From: Arthrobacter russicus
Lineage (GTDB): Bacteria; Actinomycetota; Actinomycetes; Actinomycetales; Micrococcaceae
NCBI RefSeq assembly: GCF_031454135.1
Contig: NZ_JAVDQF010000001.1
Location: 1,736,001-1,800,000, forward strand
Length of the DNA stretch: 64,000 bases
Direction: 5' to 3'
Position 1 is the first letter of the stretch; every line of letters begins with the position of its first letter. The translations under genes were made by a program, and so were the position numbers. The notes beneath the pieces were generated by a model. That model searched no databases and was not told where the DNA came from. It saw only the letters and a list, made by a program, of their open reading frames with translations. Below, piece by piece: positions 23,118 to 31,141 of this stretch.

Positions 23118-25310
23118 ATGAACCAACTCCATCCGACCACGGCGGCAGCCGATTCACCGGCCCGGTTCGTCCAACTCCACCGCGGCGGCACCAGCGTGGT
23201 CGTCGAGTGCTCCGGCCAGACGATGCCGCGGATCCTGCACTGGGGGGCGCCGCTGGACCAGCAGGGGCCGTTGTCCGGGCACCAGTTGGCCGCCTTGTCC
23301 TTGGCGATCGCGCCGCAGCCGGGTCTGGCGGGCCTCGAAGTCCCCGCCCGGATGAGCTTGCTGCCCCAGGAATCCGAAGGCTGGCAGCACCTGCCCGGGC
23401 TGCAAGGGCACCGCGCCGGCCGGGCCGGCTTCCCGAGGTTCGTCGTCGAAGAGTTCGAGGCCGTCCCGGACGGTTTGTCGGTACGAGCCGCCGATCCCGA
23501 TGCCGGGCTGGAGATCGGCGTCGAACTCCAACTCGGCGAATCCGGCTTGCTGCGCCAGCGGCTCTCTGTCCGGAACACCGGGGAAACGGCCTACGAAGTC
23601 CTGGCGCTCGGCGCGACGTTCCCGTTCTCCGCCAACGCGGCCGAGATCCTGGACAGCGCCGGACGGCACCTGAAAGAGCGCAGCCCGCAACGCCGCCCGC
23701 TCACCGTGGGCACGCACCTGCGTGAGGGCCGGCGGGGCCGCACCGGTGCCGATGCCCCGTTGCTGCTCGCCGCGGGGACCGCCGGGTTCGGCTTCCAACA
23801 CGGCACCGTGCACGCAGTCCACCTTGCCTGGAGCGGGAACTACCGGCTCAGCGCGGAACGCACCGTCGAGGCGCAGAACTTCTTCAGCGCTGCCGAATTG
23901 CTGCTCCCGGGCGAAATCATCCTGGCCCCGGGCGAAAGCTACCGGACCCCCTGGTCCGTCGGTTCCTGGGGCGAAGGGCTCGACGAGCTGGCGGCGCGTT
24001 TCCACCAAGACCTCCGGTCCCGCCCGGAACACCCGAAACCTCCGCGGCCGGTGACGCTCAACAGTTGGGAGGCGGTCTACTTCGACCACGATCTGGGCAG
24101 ATTGACCGAGATCGCCCAGGCCGCCGCCGCAGCCGGCGTCGAACGCTTCGTGCTCGACGACGGCTGGTTCGGCTCGCGCCGGAACGACTCCTCCGGCTTG
24201 GGCGACTGGCAGGTCTCGACCGCCGCCTGGCCGGCCGGCCTGAAGCCGCTCGTGGACACCGTGCGCGGGCTGGGCATGCAGTTCGGCTTGTGGTTCGAAC
24301 CGGAGATGGCCAACCTGGACAGCGATCTGGCACGTAGTCACCCGGAATGGATCCTGCACCCCGGCGCCACCGGATCCGGGCGCTGGCCGGCCTCCGCCCG
24401 GCAGCAACAAGTACTCAACCTGGCGAATCCGGATGCCTGGCGCTATCTGTTCGACGCGATCAGCGGCTTGGTCGCCGAGCATTCGATCGACTACCTGAAG
24501 TGGGACCACAACCGCGACCTGCTGGAACCGGTTGACCCGCGCAGCGGTGTCGCCGCCGTGCACGAAAGCACGCTGGCCGCATACCGGCTGATGGCTGAGC
24601 TCAAAGCCACGCACCCAGGTCTGGAAATCGAGTCCTGCGCCTCCGGCGGAGCCCGGGTAGACCTGGGCGTCCTGGCGCATACCGACCGGATCTGGGTCAG
24701 CGACTGCATCGAACCGATCGAGCGTTTGGACAACCAGGCGTACACCGGCTTGCTGGTGCCCTACGAGATGATGGGCGCGCATATCGGCGGCCCGCAATCG
24801 CACACCACCCACCGGACCCACACGATGGATTTCCGCGCCAGTTCAGCACTGTTCGGCCACCTGGGCGTGGAATGGGACATCTCGCAGGCCAGCGAAGCCG
24901 AGCGGGCGGAGCTCGCCCGGTGGATCAGCATCCACAAAACGCATCGTGGGCTGTTCCACTCCGGCCGCAGCGTGCACGCCGACCTGACCGACCCGTCACT
25001 CGATCTGCGCGGTGTGGTGGCCCAGGACCGCTCGGAAGCGGTCTTCGCACTCACCCAGCGCAGCGCCCCGATCAGCAACCCGGCCGGGCCGGTGGCCTTC
25101 CCAGGATTGGACCCGGCGAAGAACTACCTGGCGGAGCTGTTGACCCCGGTTGATTCGGTGGGCCGGCAAAGCCGCGCCCCGCTGCCGTGGAACTCCGGAG
25201 CGGAACCGCTGCAGCTCAGCGGTGCCGCCTTGGCGAGCGTGGGTCTGCAGATGCCGATCCTCTACCCGGAAAACGCCGTAGTCATCCGGTTCACCCAAAG
25301 CGGGGCCTGA
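23118..25310 (+). CDS. Alpha-galactosidase, GH36
   Basis: The 730-residue enzyme hydrolyses terminal alpha-galactosides such as melibiose and raffinose. It has the GH36 three-domain plan: an N-terminal beta-supersandwich, a TIM barrel from about residue 315 (RPVTLNSWEAVYFDHD, FVLDDGWFGSR, FGLWFEPEM) and a C-terminal beta domain. Asp463 in YLKWDHNRD is the nucleophile. Asp529 in DRIWVSDCIEPIE is the acid/base, and ESCASGGARVDLG precedes it. No signal peptide is seen, so it should be cytoplasmic and depend on a transporter located elsewhere. Length is normal for the family. It stands alone on the + strand, with hairpins on both sides. Confidence 0.95.
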   Translation: MNQLHPTTAAADSPARFVQLHRGGTSVVVECSGQTMPRILHWGAPLDQQGPLSGHQLAALSLAIAPQPGLAGLEVPARMSLLPQESEGWQHLPGLQGHRAGRAGFPRFVVEEFEAVPDGLSVRAADPDAGLEIGVELQLGESGLLRQRLSVRNTGETAYEVLALGATFPFSANAAEILDSAGRHLKERSPQRRPLTVGTHLREGRRGRTGADAPLLLAAGTAGFGFQHGTVHAVHLAWSGNYRLSAERTVEAQNFFSAAELLLPGEIILAPGESYRTPWSVGSWGEGLDELAARFHQDLRSRPEHPKPPRPVTLNSWEAVYFDHDLGRLTEIAQAAAAAGVERFVLDDGWFGSRRNDSSGLGDWQVSTAAWPAGLKPLVDTVRGLGMQFGLWFEPEMANLDSDLARSHPEWILHPGATGSGRWPASARQQQVLNLANPDAWRYLFDAISGLVAEHSIDYLKWDHNRDLLEPVDPRSGVAAVHESTLAAYRLMAELKATHPGLEIESCASGGARVDLGVLAHTDRIWVSDCIEPIERLDNQAYTGLLVPYEMMGAHIGGPQSHTTHRTHTMDFRASSALFGHLGVEWDISQASEAERAELARWISIHKTHRGLFHSGRSVHADLTDPSLDLRGVVAQDRSEAVFALTQRSAPISNPAGPVAFPGLDPAKNYLAELLTPVDSVGRQSRAPLPWNSGAEPLQLSGAALASVGLQMPILYPENAVVIRFTQSGA

Positions 25311-25331
25311 CTCCGGACTCCGAACCACACG

Positions 25332-25386
25332 ATTCGCGTACTGAAATCCCGTTCGCGGAGGTAACTCCATACGCGGACGGGATTTC
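25332..25386 (+). repeat. Palindromic dispersed repeat, family B copy 1
   Basis: Bases 25343-25357 (GAAATCCCGTTCGCG) pair with 25372-25386 (CGCGGACGGGATTTC), 15 pairs with one G-T. A small inner stem, GGAG-GTAA-CTCC, lies in the loop. The first 20 bases of the element (25332-25351) match the reverse strand of 51888-51907 at 18 of 20 positions. It lies 21 bases after the alpha-galactosidase stop and could also act as a terminator, though no T-run follows. Confidence 0.6.
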
Positions 25387-25599
25387 GATGCGAGGAAAGC
25401 CCCGGGAACCGATGCATCCGGTTGGGAAGACAGCACCTGGATCCTGAACCCGATCTACGAACTTCAGCATGTTTGAAGCTCGCGGTGGCGGCATCAACTA
25501 CAGACCCGGTCCGTCACCCCCGTTGGATTCGCCGCAACTGGGCCGAAATGCTCCAGCGGATAGGCGGTCCCGGCGAAGCCAGCGGGGTTCCTCCGTGTT

Positions 25600-25713
25600 T
25601 CCGGTGGTTTTCCGAACCCTGGTCGATGAACATCTCGGTTCCGCCCGAGGGCGTTGATCGATGCACTGCGTGCCGATCCGAACCTGGACACCCTGGGCTG
25701 GAAGCCGCAGTAG
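25600..25713 (+). pseudogene. Possible 3' remnant of a frameshifted gene
   Basis: The gap 25311-25832 holds no intact gene. In it, a frame ending in FSEPWSMNISVPPE changes after GAG at about 25650 to a second frame reading ALIDALRADPNLDTLGWKPQ, which ends at TAG 25711-25713. Removing one G in GAGGGCG would join them into a protein-like C-terminus. The family is not recognised, and the upstream part is unclear. The stop abuts family A repeat copy 2. The rest of the gap shows two palindromic repeats and nothing else I can name. Confidence 0.25.
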
Positions 25714-25792
25714 CCGCGGATATTGGCCGACGCCGGGGAAATTCCTGCGGCGTCGGCCAAAATCGACGGCGTGAAACTGGCCGAGCCGGGCA
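25713..25792 (+). repeat. Palindromic dispersed repeat, family A copy 2
   Basis: The core TTGGCCGACGCCG (25723-25735) pairs perfectly with CGGCGTCGGCCAA (25748-25760) around the 12-base spacer GGGAAATTCCTG; an imperfect outer stem extends to 25713-25770. The tail GCGTGAAACTGGCCGAGCCG matches that of copy 1 in sequence and orientation. It ends about 40 bases before the lipoprotein ATG. Copies 1 and 2 differ mostly in the stem, where changes are compensatory (GGGTGACGCC versus GGCCGACGCC). Confidence 0.75.
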
Positions 25793-25832
25793 TCGATGCC
25801 ACCCCGGCTGCGACATGTGATTGCATGGGGTA

Positions 25833-26315
25833 ATGAAGTTCACCCGCGGCGTCCTGCCGCTAGCCGTCCTGCTCGTGCTGCTCAGTGCGTGCAGCGTGCA
25901 GAACGCCGACCCGAAGCCGACGGACCCGAACAGCGAAGCGGCCGCCGTCGTCCGGCAGTATTACGAAGCCGTGCTCGCCGGCAATTGGAACGGGGTCTGC
26001 GCCCTGGCCCTGCCCGCGGCGCGCAATGCCCTGGGCGGCTATTGCGAAAAGTTCATCGCCGACCTCTACCAGGACAAGACGAGCTTCTTCCGCGACCCGG
26101 CCATCGACGCCGGCAAAGCCACCCCGGTCGACCAGCCGACCCGGAGCTTCGAGATGCCCAATGACGCGAGGGTCACCGTCCAGGTGGAGCAGGGCTTCAT
26201 CTTCGGTCCGGACGCGCTCAGTTTCCCCGGCGGGGTCGATCCGGTCCGGGTGGGCCTGGAAGTGGTCAAAGTCGATGGCCGCTGGTTCTGGGTCTCCGGG
26301 AACTCCGTGGGCTGA
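25833..26315 (+). CDS. Small lipoprotein
   Basis: The 160-residue protein begins with a lipoprotein signal peptide (LAVLLVLLSAC) and Cys20 as the lipidated residue. The mature part starts with a Pro/Asn-rich linker, then AAAVVRQYYEAVLAGNWNGVCALALPAARN, which looks like the helix-turn of small NTF2-like/DUF4878-type lipoproteins. The C-terminus is VGLEVVKVDGRWFWVSG, again typical of that fold. Cys residues in GVCAL and GYCEK may form a disulfide. The ATG is preceded by GGGG. The MpaB-like gene begins 3 bases after its stop, so the two are co-transcribed. Function unknown. Confidence 0.75.
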   Translation: MKFTRGVLPLAVLLVLLSACSVQNADPKPTDPNSEAAAVVRQYYEAVLAGNWNGVCALALPAARNALGGYCEKFIADLYQDKTSFFRDPAIDAGKATPVDQPTRSFEMPNDARVTVQVEQGFIFGPDALSFPGGVDPVRVGLEVVKVDGRWFWVSGNSVG

Positions 26316-26317
26316 GC

Positions 26318-27217
26318 ATGGCGAACCCGTTCCGCCGTTGGAGCGCCGAGTTGAAGCAGACTTTCACCGGCGATCCGGAATCCCGCCCGGAATGGGTCGG
26401 GCGGCTCGCCGACGGCGACGACGCCGGCTACTTCCCGCCGTCGTCAGCGGTATGGGCGGTGCACGGTTCGACGACCACGATCGTCGCCGGCGTCCGAGCG
26501 CTGCTCATGCAAGCACTCCACCCGGGCGCCCTAGCCGGGGTCTGGGACCATTCCCGTTTCCGCGAAGACCCCTTGGGCCGGCTCGCCGGCACCATCCGCT
26601 GGATCTTCACAGTGACCTACGGGTCCACCGGAGCCGCCCGTGCGGCCTCTGCCTGGGTGAGCCGGATGCACGAATCGGTATCCGGCGAGTTCACCGACGG
26701 CCACGGCGTGGCCCGGAGCTACTCGGCCGCTGATCCGGAGTTGTTGCGCTGGGTGCACATCGCCTTCATGGACGCGTTCCTCAGCGCCAACCAGCGCTAT
26801 GGCCGCCAGGTCGACGGGGACGCCTACGTCCGCGAATGGGCGCAGGCCGGGCGGTTGATGGGCGTCGCGGCACCACCGGAATCCGAGGCCGCCATGCGGA
26901 CCGAATTGCGGGAATGGCACCGCCGCGGCGAACTGCGGGCCGACGCGCGGGTGCGCGAAGTGCTGGCATTCATCCGGAATCCGCCATTGCCCGGCTCGCA
27001 GCTGAAGGGATACCGGGTGATTTTCAGCGCTGCGGTGGACTCTCTCGAACCCGAGTTCCGCGAGCTGCTGGGCTTGCGCCGCTCACGGTTCCCCCGGTTG
27101 ACCCGGGCCGGGGTCCGGGTGGTTTTGGGCATTGTGCGAATCGGCTTGGGCAGGGTTCGGCCCAGCGAACAGGCCGCGCTGCGCCGGATCGAACGGCTGC
27201 GCACCGCCTCGCGGTGA
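26318..27217 (+). CDS. MpaB-like oxygenase (DUF2236)
   Basis: The 299-residue protein belongs to the MpaB/Lcp-type family of heme-binding oxygenases, which includes latex-clearing protein. The signature features are LLMQALHPGALAGV with His, FTVTYGS, and DPELLRWVHIAFMDAFLSANQRYG with the second conserved His. There is no signal peptide, so it is cytoplasmic or membrane-attached. It starts 3 bases after the lipoprotein stop. In this family substrates are mostly unknown, so no specific reaction is proposed. The C-terminal 40 residues are basic. Confidence 0.85.
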   Translation: MANPFRRWSAELKQTFTGDPESRPEWVGRLADGDDAGYFPPSSAVWAVHGSTTTIVAGVRALLMQALHPGALAGVWDHSRFREDPLGRLAGTIRWIFTVTYGSTGAARAASAWVSRMHESVSGEFTDGHGVARSYSAADPELLRWVHIAFMDAFLSANQRYGRQVDGDAYVREWAQAGRLMGVAAPPESEAAMRTELREWHRRGELRADARVREVLAFIRNPPLPGSQLKGYRVIFSAAVDSLEPEFRELLGLRRSRFPRLTRAGVRVVLGIVRIGLGRVRPSEQAALRRIERLRTASR

Positions 27218-27218
27218 G

Positions 27219-27273
27219 CCGGTGCGCAACCGATCGGCGCGGTTCTCGCCTAAGGCCCTCCCGCCCGCACCGG
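27219..27273. other. Weak inverted repeat between convergent genes
   Basis: CCGGTGCG at 27219-27226 pairs with CGCACCGG at 27266-27273. It lies between the convergent ends of the oxygenase and metalloprotease genes and may act as a weak terminator for either. There is no T-run. Confidence 0.2.
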
Positions 27274-27342
27274 TCATTCCGGGCGCGGACGGGAGAACTG
27301 GGCGCAGGGTTCAGCGCAGCGACGCTACTGCGGCACGGCCGT

Positions 27343-28362
27343 CTAGCGGGATCCTTCGGCCCGGGTCAGGCCCTGGGTCCGGGAGACCAGATCGGACAAC
27401 GACCCCGAGACGTCTTTCACATTCGACGAAGCGAGTGCGGACACCGAGTTGCCGGCCGTGATCTCGAACCGGCCGTCCGCACCGCCGATGATGAAGAATT
27501 TGCCCGGCGCGTACTGGCGAAGGAAATAGATTCCGGTCTGGCCCTCCTGGAGCAGCGGATCCCGATCGTCTTGCATCAGCGCACCGTCGACCGGGCCACC
27601 GGTCTGGTGGACCGTCGCGGAACCGGTGCTGCTGCCGCCTTTGAGCCAAGCCCGGACCTTGAGGTTGTGGTCGGTGAACGGAATCCCGTCCTTGACCGTG
27701 GAGCTCTGGCCGCCCACGCTGGCGACGACCACGGCGTCAGCGCTCCGGTGCAGGCTCTTGAGGTCTTTGAAGCTTTCCGCCTGGGACAGGTGCATCACGG
27801 TGCCCGGTTGCGCAGCAGCGCGACTGCTGGCGCCGTAAATCGCCCGGACCCCGTTGATGTCGTCTTGCTGCGGCCTGTACACCCCGCAATTGGTGCGGTC
27901 CGGGGTGGTCGGGTTCATCAAAACGCAGCTATTGCTGTGCGCCAGGCCCAGCGTGTGCCCGACCTCGTGCGCCGCGACGCCTTCGCGCTTCGATGCACTG
28001 TAGCCTGCGGTGTAGGCCGCATTGAGCTGCGCGCTGACATTGGTCATCACGCCGTTGGCCCCGTTGTTCCAATACGTGATGCCGTCCCAGCTGACGCTGG
28101 AATCATTGGCTTCGCTCAATGCGACGGTGGCGGAACCGGAGGTCGTGCTGGGGCTGACCCCGGCGCCGGCGTTGTTCCAATCGGACACCCCGGCTGACCA
28201 AGCAGTCCTCGACGCTGAGGAGCCTCCGTTGATCTTGTAGCTGGGGCTGGTGGTCGGCAGATGTCCGCCGGAGAGGTTGTACGCCTGGGCGGTTGCGGTG
28301 CCGCCGGCGAGTAGGGCGAAGGCGACCGCAGCGGCGCCGAGTGGACGAATCAGAGTCTTCAC
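27343..28362 (-). CDS. Secreted matrixin-type zinc metalloprotease
   Basis: The 339-residue protein has a Sec signal peptide (PLGAAAVAFALLAGGTATAQA) and an N-terminal protease domain. His132-Glu133, His136 and His142 form the metzincin zinc site in AHEVGHTLGLAH. VLMNPTT with Met149 is the Met-turn, and RPQQDDINGVRAIYG is typical of matrixins. The C-terminal ~150 residues are not recognised; they include a beta-rich stretch (HNLKVRAWLKGG, GIYFLRQY). No propeptide cysteine switch is seen. The GTG start has AGGAG seven bases upstream. It probably degrades extracellular protein. It is a single gene, with a 190-base gap (28363-28552) to the MarR gene that shows nothing clear. Confidence 0.88.
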   Translation of the reverse strand: MKTLIRPLGAAAVAFALLAGGTATAQAYNLSGGHLPTTSPSYKINGGSSASRTAWSAGVSDWNNAGAGVSPSTTSGSATVALSEANDSSVSWDGITYWNNGANGVMTNVSAQLNAAYTAGYSASKREGVAAHEVGHTLGLAHSNSCVLMNPTTPDRTNCGVYRPQQDDINGVRAIYGASSRAAAQPGTVMHLSQAESFKDLKSLHRSADAVVVASVGGQSSTVKDGIPFTDHNLKVRAWLKGGSSTGSATVHQTGGPVDGALMQDDRDPLLQEGQTGIYFLRQYAPGKFFIIGGADGRFEITAGNSVSALASSNVKDVSGSLSDLVSRTQGLTRAEGSR

Positions 28363-28552
28363 GAATATCTCCTGATTTTCATCGAAGTAGGCACGCCGGT
28401 CAGGGCGCGCCGGCCACCGGATCCCGAGTCTTCGGATGACCAGGGGGCAACCACCTAGAGGTCATCACCACACACTGGAACCTTCCGATGAATACCCTGA
28501 TTTTCCGCGCAAAACCATCGGAGCCGGCGCGGACCGGCTCAACCGTGCAGGC

Positions 28553-28963
28553 TCAAGCGCCCAGGCACTCCTTGAGCACCGCACGTTGGGTGACCGCCGC
28601 TTCGGCGTGCACGCTGCGGCCCAGCGGAGTGAGCGCGACCAGCATCGCGCGGCGGTCGTCGGCGCACGCGGCCCGCTCCACCATTCCGGCTTTCTCCAAC
28701 CGGTCCACGATCCTGGACAAGGCACTCTGGGTCAACGGAGAGGTGAGCGCCAAATCCTTCATCCGGCAGTTCTCCGGCGAATACTCGGCCAGAAGATCCA
28801 AAATCTCGAACTCGCTGAAGCCGATGTCGAACTTGCTTTCCAATTCCCGTTCGATCGCGTTCGAAGTACGCAAGTAGGCATCCTGCACCGAGCGCCATTG
28901 CTCAACCAGCCCAGAATCCGCGGCCTCAGCCGCACTCCTGGAGGACACTCCAAGTTTCGTCAT
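28553..28963 (-). CDS. MarR family transcriptional regulator
   Basis: The 136-residue winged helix protein contains GFSEFEILDLLAEY, MKDLALTSPLTQSALSRIVDRLEKAGMVERAACADDRRAMLVALTPLG, the full MarR helix-turn-helix and wing with the DxRxxxVxLT signature. It is divergent from the MFS exporter gene and shares an 85-base intergenic region with two near-perfect palindromes. It most likely represses both and is released by a ligand exported by the pump. The ATG at 28963 is chosen over 29020 because the longer form would cover the operator. Confidence 0.9.
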   Translation of the reverse strand: MTKLGVSSRSAAEAADSGLVEQWRSVQDAYLRTSNAIERELESKFDIGFSEFEILDLLAEYSPENCRMKDLALTSPLTQSALSRIVDRLEKAGMVERAACADDRRAMLVALTPLGRSVHAEAAVTQRAVLKECLGA

Positions 28964-28979
28964 GCCGGCCAGTTTACCA

Positions 28980-29004
28980 TGACGAAGAATTAAATTCCAT
29001 GTCA
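28980..29004. promoter_or_regulatory. MarR operator candidate 1
   Basis: The 25-base site is centred on 28992. The core GAATTAAATTC (28987-28997) is a perfect palindrome with a central A, and outer TGAC (28980-28983) and GTCA (29001-29004) are symmetric about the same centre. It lies just upstream of the regulator's start codon, as expected for autorepression. Confidence 0.6.
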
Positions 29005-29013
29005 TCTTTTTCC

Positions 29014-29040
29014 TTGTCATTCAATGATGCGTCATATAGT
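29014..29040 (+). promoter_or_regulatory. MarR operator candidate 2 over the MFS promoter
   Basis: TCATTCAATGA at 29017-29027 is a perfect palindrome. It overlaps a TTGTCA -35-like hexamer (29014-29019) and is followed by the -10-like TATAGT (29035-29040). Binding here would block the MFS gene starting at 29049. Its core differs from operator 1, so one of the two could be weaker. Confidence 0.45.
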
Positions 29041-29048
29041 TTGATGCC

Positions 29049-30509
29049 ATGACCACGACACCACCTCTCGTCGCCACGCCTGCGACGAAGCCACACTCCG
29101 CGCCCACCGGCAAATGGTCCGGTCGGCAGATCATGCTCCTGCTCGTCCTGTGCACGGTCCTGGCCCTGGACGCCCTGGACGTTTCCATGGTCGGCGTCGC
29201 CCTTCCCTCGATGGGCCGCGAACTGGGCCTGGGCACCGAATCCCTGCAATGGATCGTCTCCGCCTACGTGCTCGGTTACGGCAGCCTGTTGCTGCTCGGC
29301 GGCCGAATGGCCGATCTGCTCGGCCGCCGCAAAATCTTCCTGATCGCGCTGAGCATATTCGCAATCGCCTCGCTTCTGGGCGGAATCGTCAACGATCCGA
29401 CCCTTTTGATCGCCACCCGTTTCATCAAGGGCCTGGCTGCAGCCTTCACCGCACCCACCGGCTTCTCGATCATCACCACCAACTTCGCCGAAGGCCCGGC
29501 CCGCAACCGCGCGATCTCGATCTATTCAACCTTCGGCGCCAGCGGCTTCTCGCTGGGCTTGGTGCTCGGTGGCCTGATGACCTCGCTGAGCTGGCGCTGG
29601 ACCTTCCTGGTCGCGGTGCCGATCGCCGTCGTCGCGGTTCTCCTGGGCTTCAAATTCATTCCCAAAGACAAACCGGCCACCGACGGCGGGCACGACATCG
29701 GCGGTGCCATCACCTTGGCGCTGGGCATGCTCACTCTGGTGTACACGGTGGTTTCCGCCCCGGAGGCCGGCTGGACGGCACCGCGGACCATCGTCGGCTT
29801 CGCGTTGTCCGCGCTCCTGCTGGCCGCCTTCGGCATCATCGAAGCCAAGGTCAAACACCCGCTCGTCCGATTCGGCATCCTGCGCCAAGGCTGGGTAACC
29901 CGGGCCAACCTGAGCATCATCGGCTTGTTCGGTTCCTACCTGAGCTTCCAGTTCATCTTGACCATGTACCTGCAGAACGTGCTCGGTTGGTCCCCGCTCG
30001 CCATGGCATTGGCCTTGCTGCCGACCGGCCTGATCGTGGCGGCGAGCTCTCCGTTCGCTTCCGCGCTGATTGATCGGATCGGCGCGGTGAAGCTCATCGT
30101 CGCCGGATTGGCCGCCCTGTCGCTGGGTTACCTCTTGTTCCTGCACGTGGGCACCAGCCCCGACTACGCCCTGGACATTCTGCCGTCGGTGATTCTGCTG
30201 GGCATCGGCTTCGCCTTGGGCTTCCCGTCCATCAACGTGCAGGCCACGGCCGGAATCCACGACGACGAACAAGGCTTGGCCGCGGGTTTGATCCAGACCA
30301 GCGCACAAGTCGGCGCAGCCTTGGTGCTGGCCGTGACCACGGCGATCGTCGCCGGCGCGCAGGCCGGGCACCCGGCCGGCGATGCGGCGGCGACCCTTGA
30401 CACCTTCCGCCCCGGACTGATCCTCAGCGCGGGGGTCGCCATCGTGGCCCTGGCCATCGCAGCCGCGCCGCAGCGCCGCAAAGCCGTTCAGCCGGAGGCC
30501 GTCCGATGA
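29049..30509 (+). CDS. MFS drug exporter, DHA2-like
   Basis: The 486-residue membrane protein should exchange protons for a drug or metabolite. MLLLVLCTVLALDALDVSMVGVALPSMG and WIVSAYVLGYGSLLLLGGRMADLLGRRKIFL are the helix 1 to 2-3 loop motifs of DHA2-type exporters (LDxTxVNVALP and GRxxDxxGRR types). RFIKGLAAAFTAPTGFSII and FGASGFSLGLVLGGLMTSLSWRW match motifs B and C of drug exporters. About 14 helices are expected. It is divergent from the MarR gene and overlaps the flavin reductase gene by ATGA. Substrate unknown. Confidence 0.9.
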   Translation: MTTTPPLVATPATKPHSAPTGKWSGRQIMLLLVLCTVLALDALDVSMVGVALPSMGRELGLGTESLQWIVSAYVLGYGSLLLLGGRMADLLGRRKIFLIALSIFAIASLLGGIVNDPTLLIATRFIKGLAAAFTAPTGFSIITTNFAEGPARNRAISIYSTFGASGFSLGLVLGGLMTSLSWRWTFLVAVPIAVVAVLLGFKFIPKDKPATDGGHDIGGAITLALGMLTLVYTVVSAPEAGWTAPRTIVGFALSALLLAAFGIIEAKVKHPLVRFGILRQGWVTRANLSIIGLFGSYLSFQFILTMYLQNVLGWSPLAMALALLPTGLIVAASSPFASALIDRIGAVKLIVAGLAALSLGYLLFLHVGTSPDYALDILPSVILLGIGFALGFPSINVQATAGIHDDEQGLAAGLIQTSAQVGAALVLAVTTAIVAGAQAGHPAGDAAATLDTFRPGLILSAGVAIVALAIAAAPQRRKAVQPEAVR

Positions 30510-31078
30510 GCGAGCGGCATTTCGTCTTCATCGAAGGCAGCTCCCGGCCGAACGGAAACTCCGCGATCTTGGCCCGCCGGGCCGAACAGCACCTGCCCGA
30601 CGGCGCCAGCTCGGAATGGCTCCGGCTCGCCGACTTGCCATTGCCGGATTTCGACGCCGACGCCGCCTCGGCGCCGATCTTTCCGGACGGCAATGAGGGC
30701 GCGCTGCTCGCCGCGACCCTGCGCGCCACCGACTTGGTGATCGTCTCACCGTTGTATTGGTATTCGGTCTCCGCACCGGTGAAGCGCTACCTCGACCATT
30801 GGGACGGCTGGCTGCATATTCCGGGGCTCCGGTTCCGTCGCACCATGGCCGGCCGGACGCTCTGGGCGATCAGCGCCGGGTACACCGACGACGCCGGCAA
30901 GGCCGATGGCCTGGCCACCTCGCTGCGGTTGACCGCCGAGTATTTGGGGATGGCCTGGGGCGGGCTGCTGTACGGAAACGGCGATCAGCCCGGCGACGTG
31001 CGCCAGGACCACACCGCGATGCGCAGGGCCGAGGATTTCCTCAGCCCCGCAGCCGTTCCGGCGCTGCGCGCCGGCTGA
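30506..31078 (+). CDS. NAD(P)H-dependent FMN reductase / flavodoxin-fold quinone reductase
   Basis: The 190-residue flavoprotein has the flavodoxin-like phosphate loop near the N-terminus (EGSSRPNGNSAILARRAEQ, the SxRxxGNS type). DLVIVSPLYWYSVSAPVKRYLDHWDGW is the flavin-contact loop of the NADPH-dependent FMN reductase and quinone reductase family. It reduces flavin, quinone or azo compounds with NAD(P)H in the cytoplasm. The ATG overlaps the pump gene's stop, so pump and reductase form a detoxification operon under the MarR repressor. No terminator is obvious in 31079-31141. Confidence 0.88.
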   Translation: MSERHFVFIEGSSRPNGNSAILARRAEQHLPDGASSEWLRLADLPLPDFDADAASAPIFPDGNEGALLAATLRATDLVIVSPLYWYSVSAPVKRYLDHWDGWLHIPGLRFRRTMAGRTLWAISAGYTDDAGKADGLATSLRLTAEYLGMAWGGLLYGNGDQPGDVRQDHTAMRRAEDFLSPAAVPALRAG

Positions 31079-31141
31079 CCCCGGTTTTTGCGGCGACTCT
31101 GGACTCCAGGGCAGCTCCCGCTTCCGCGGTGGACTCCGGAC

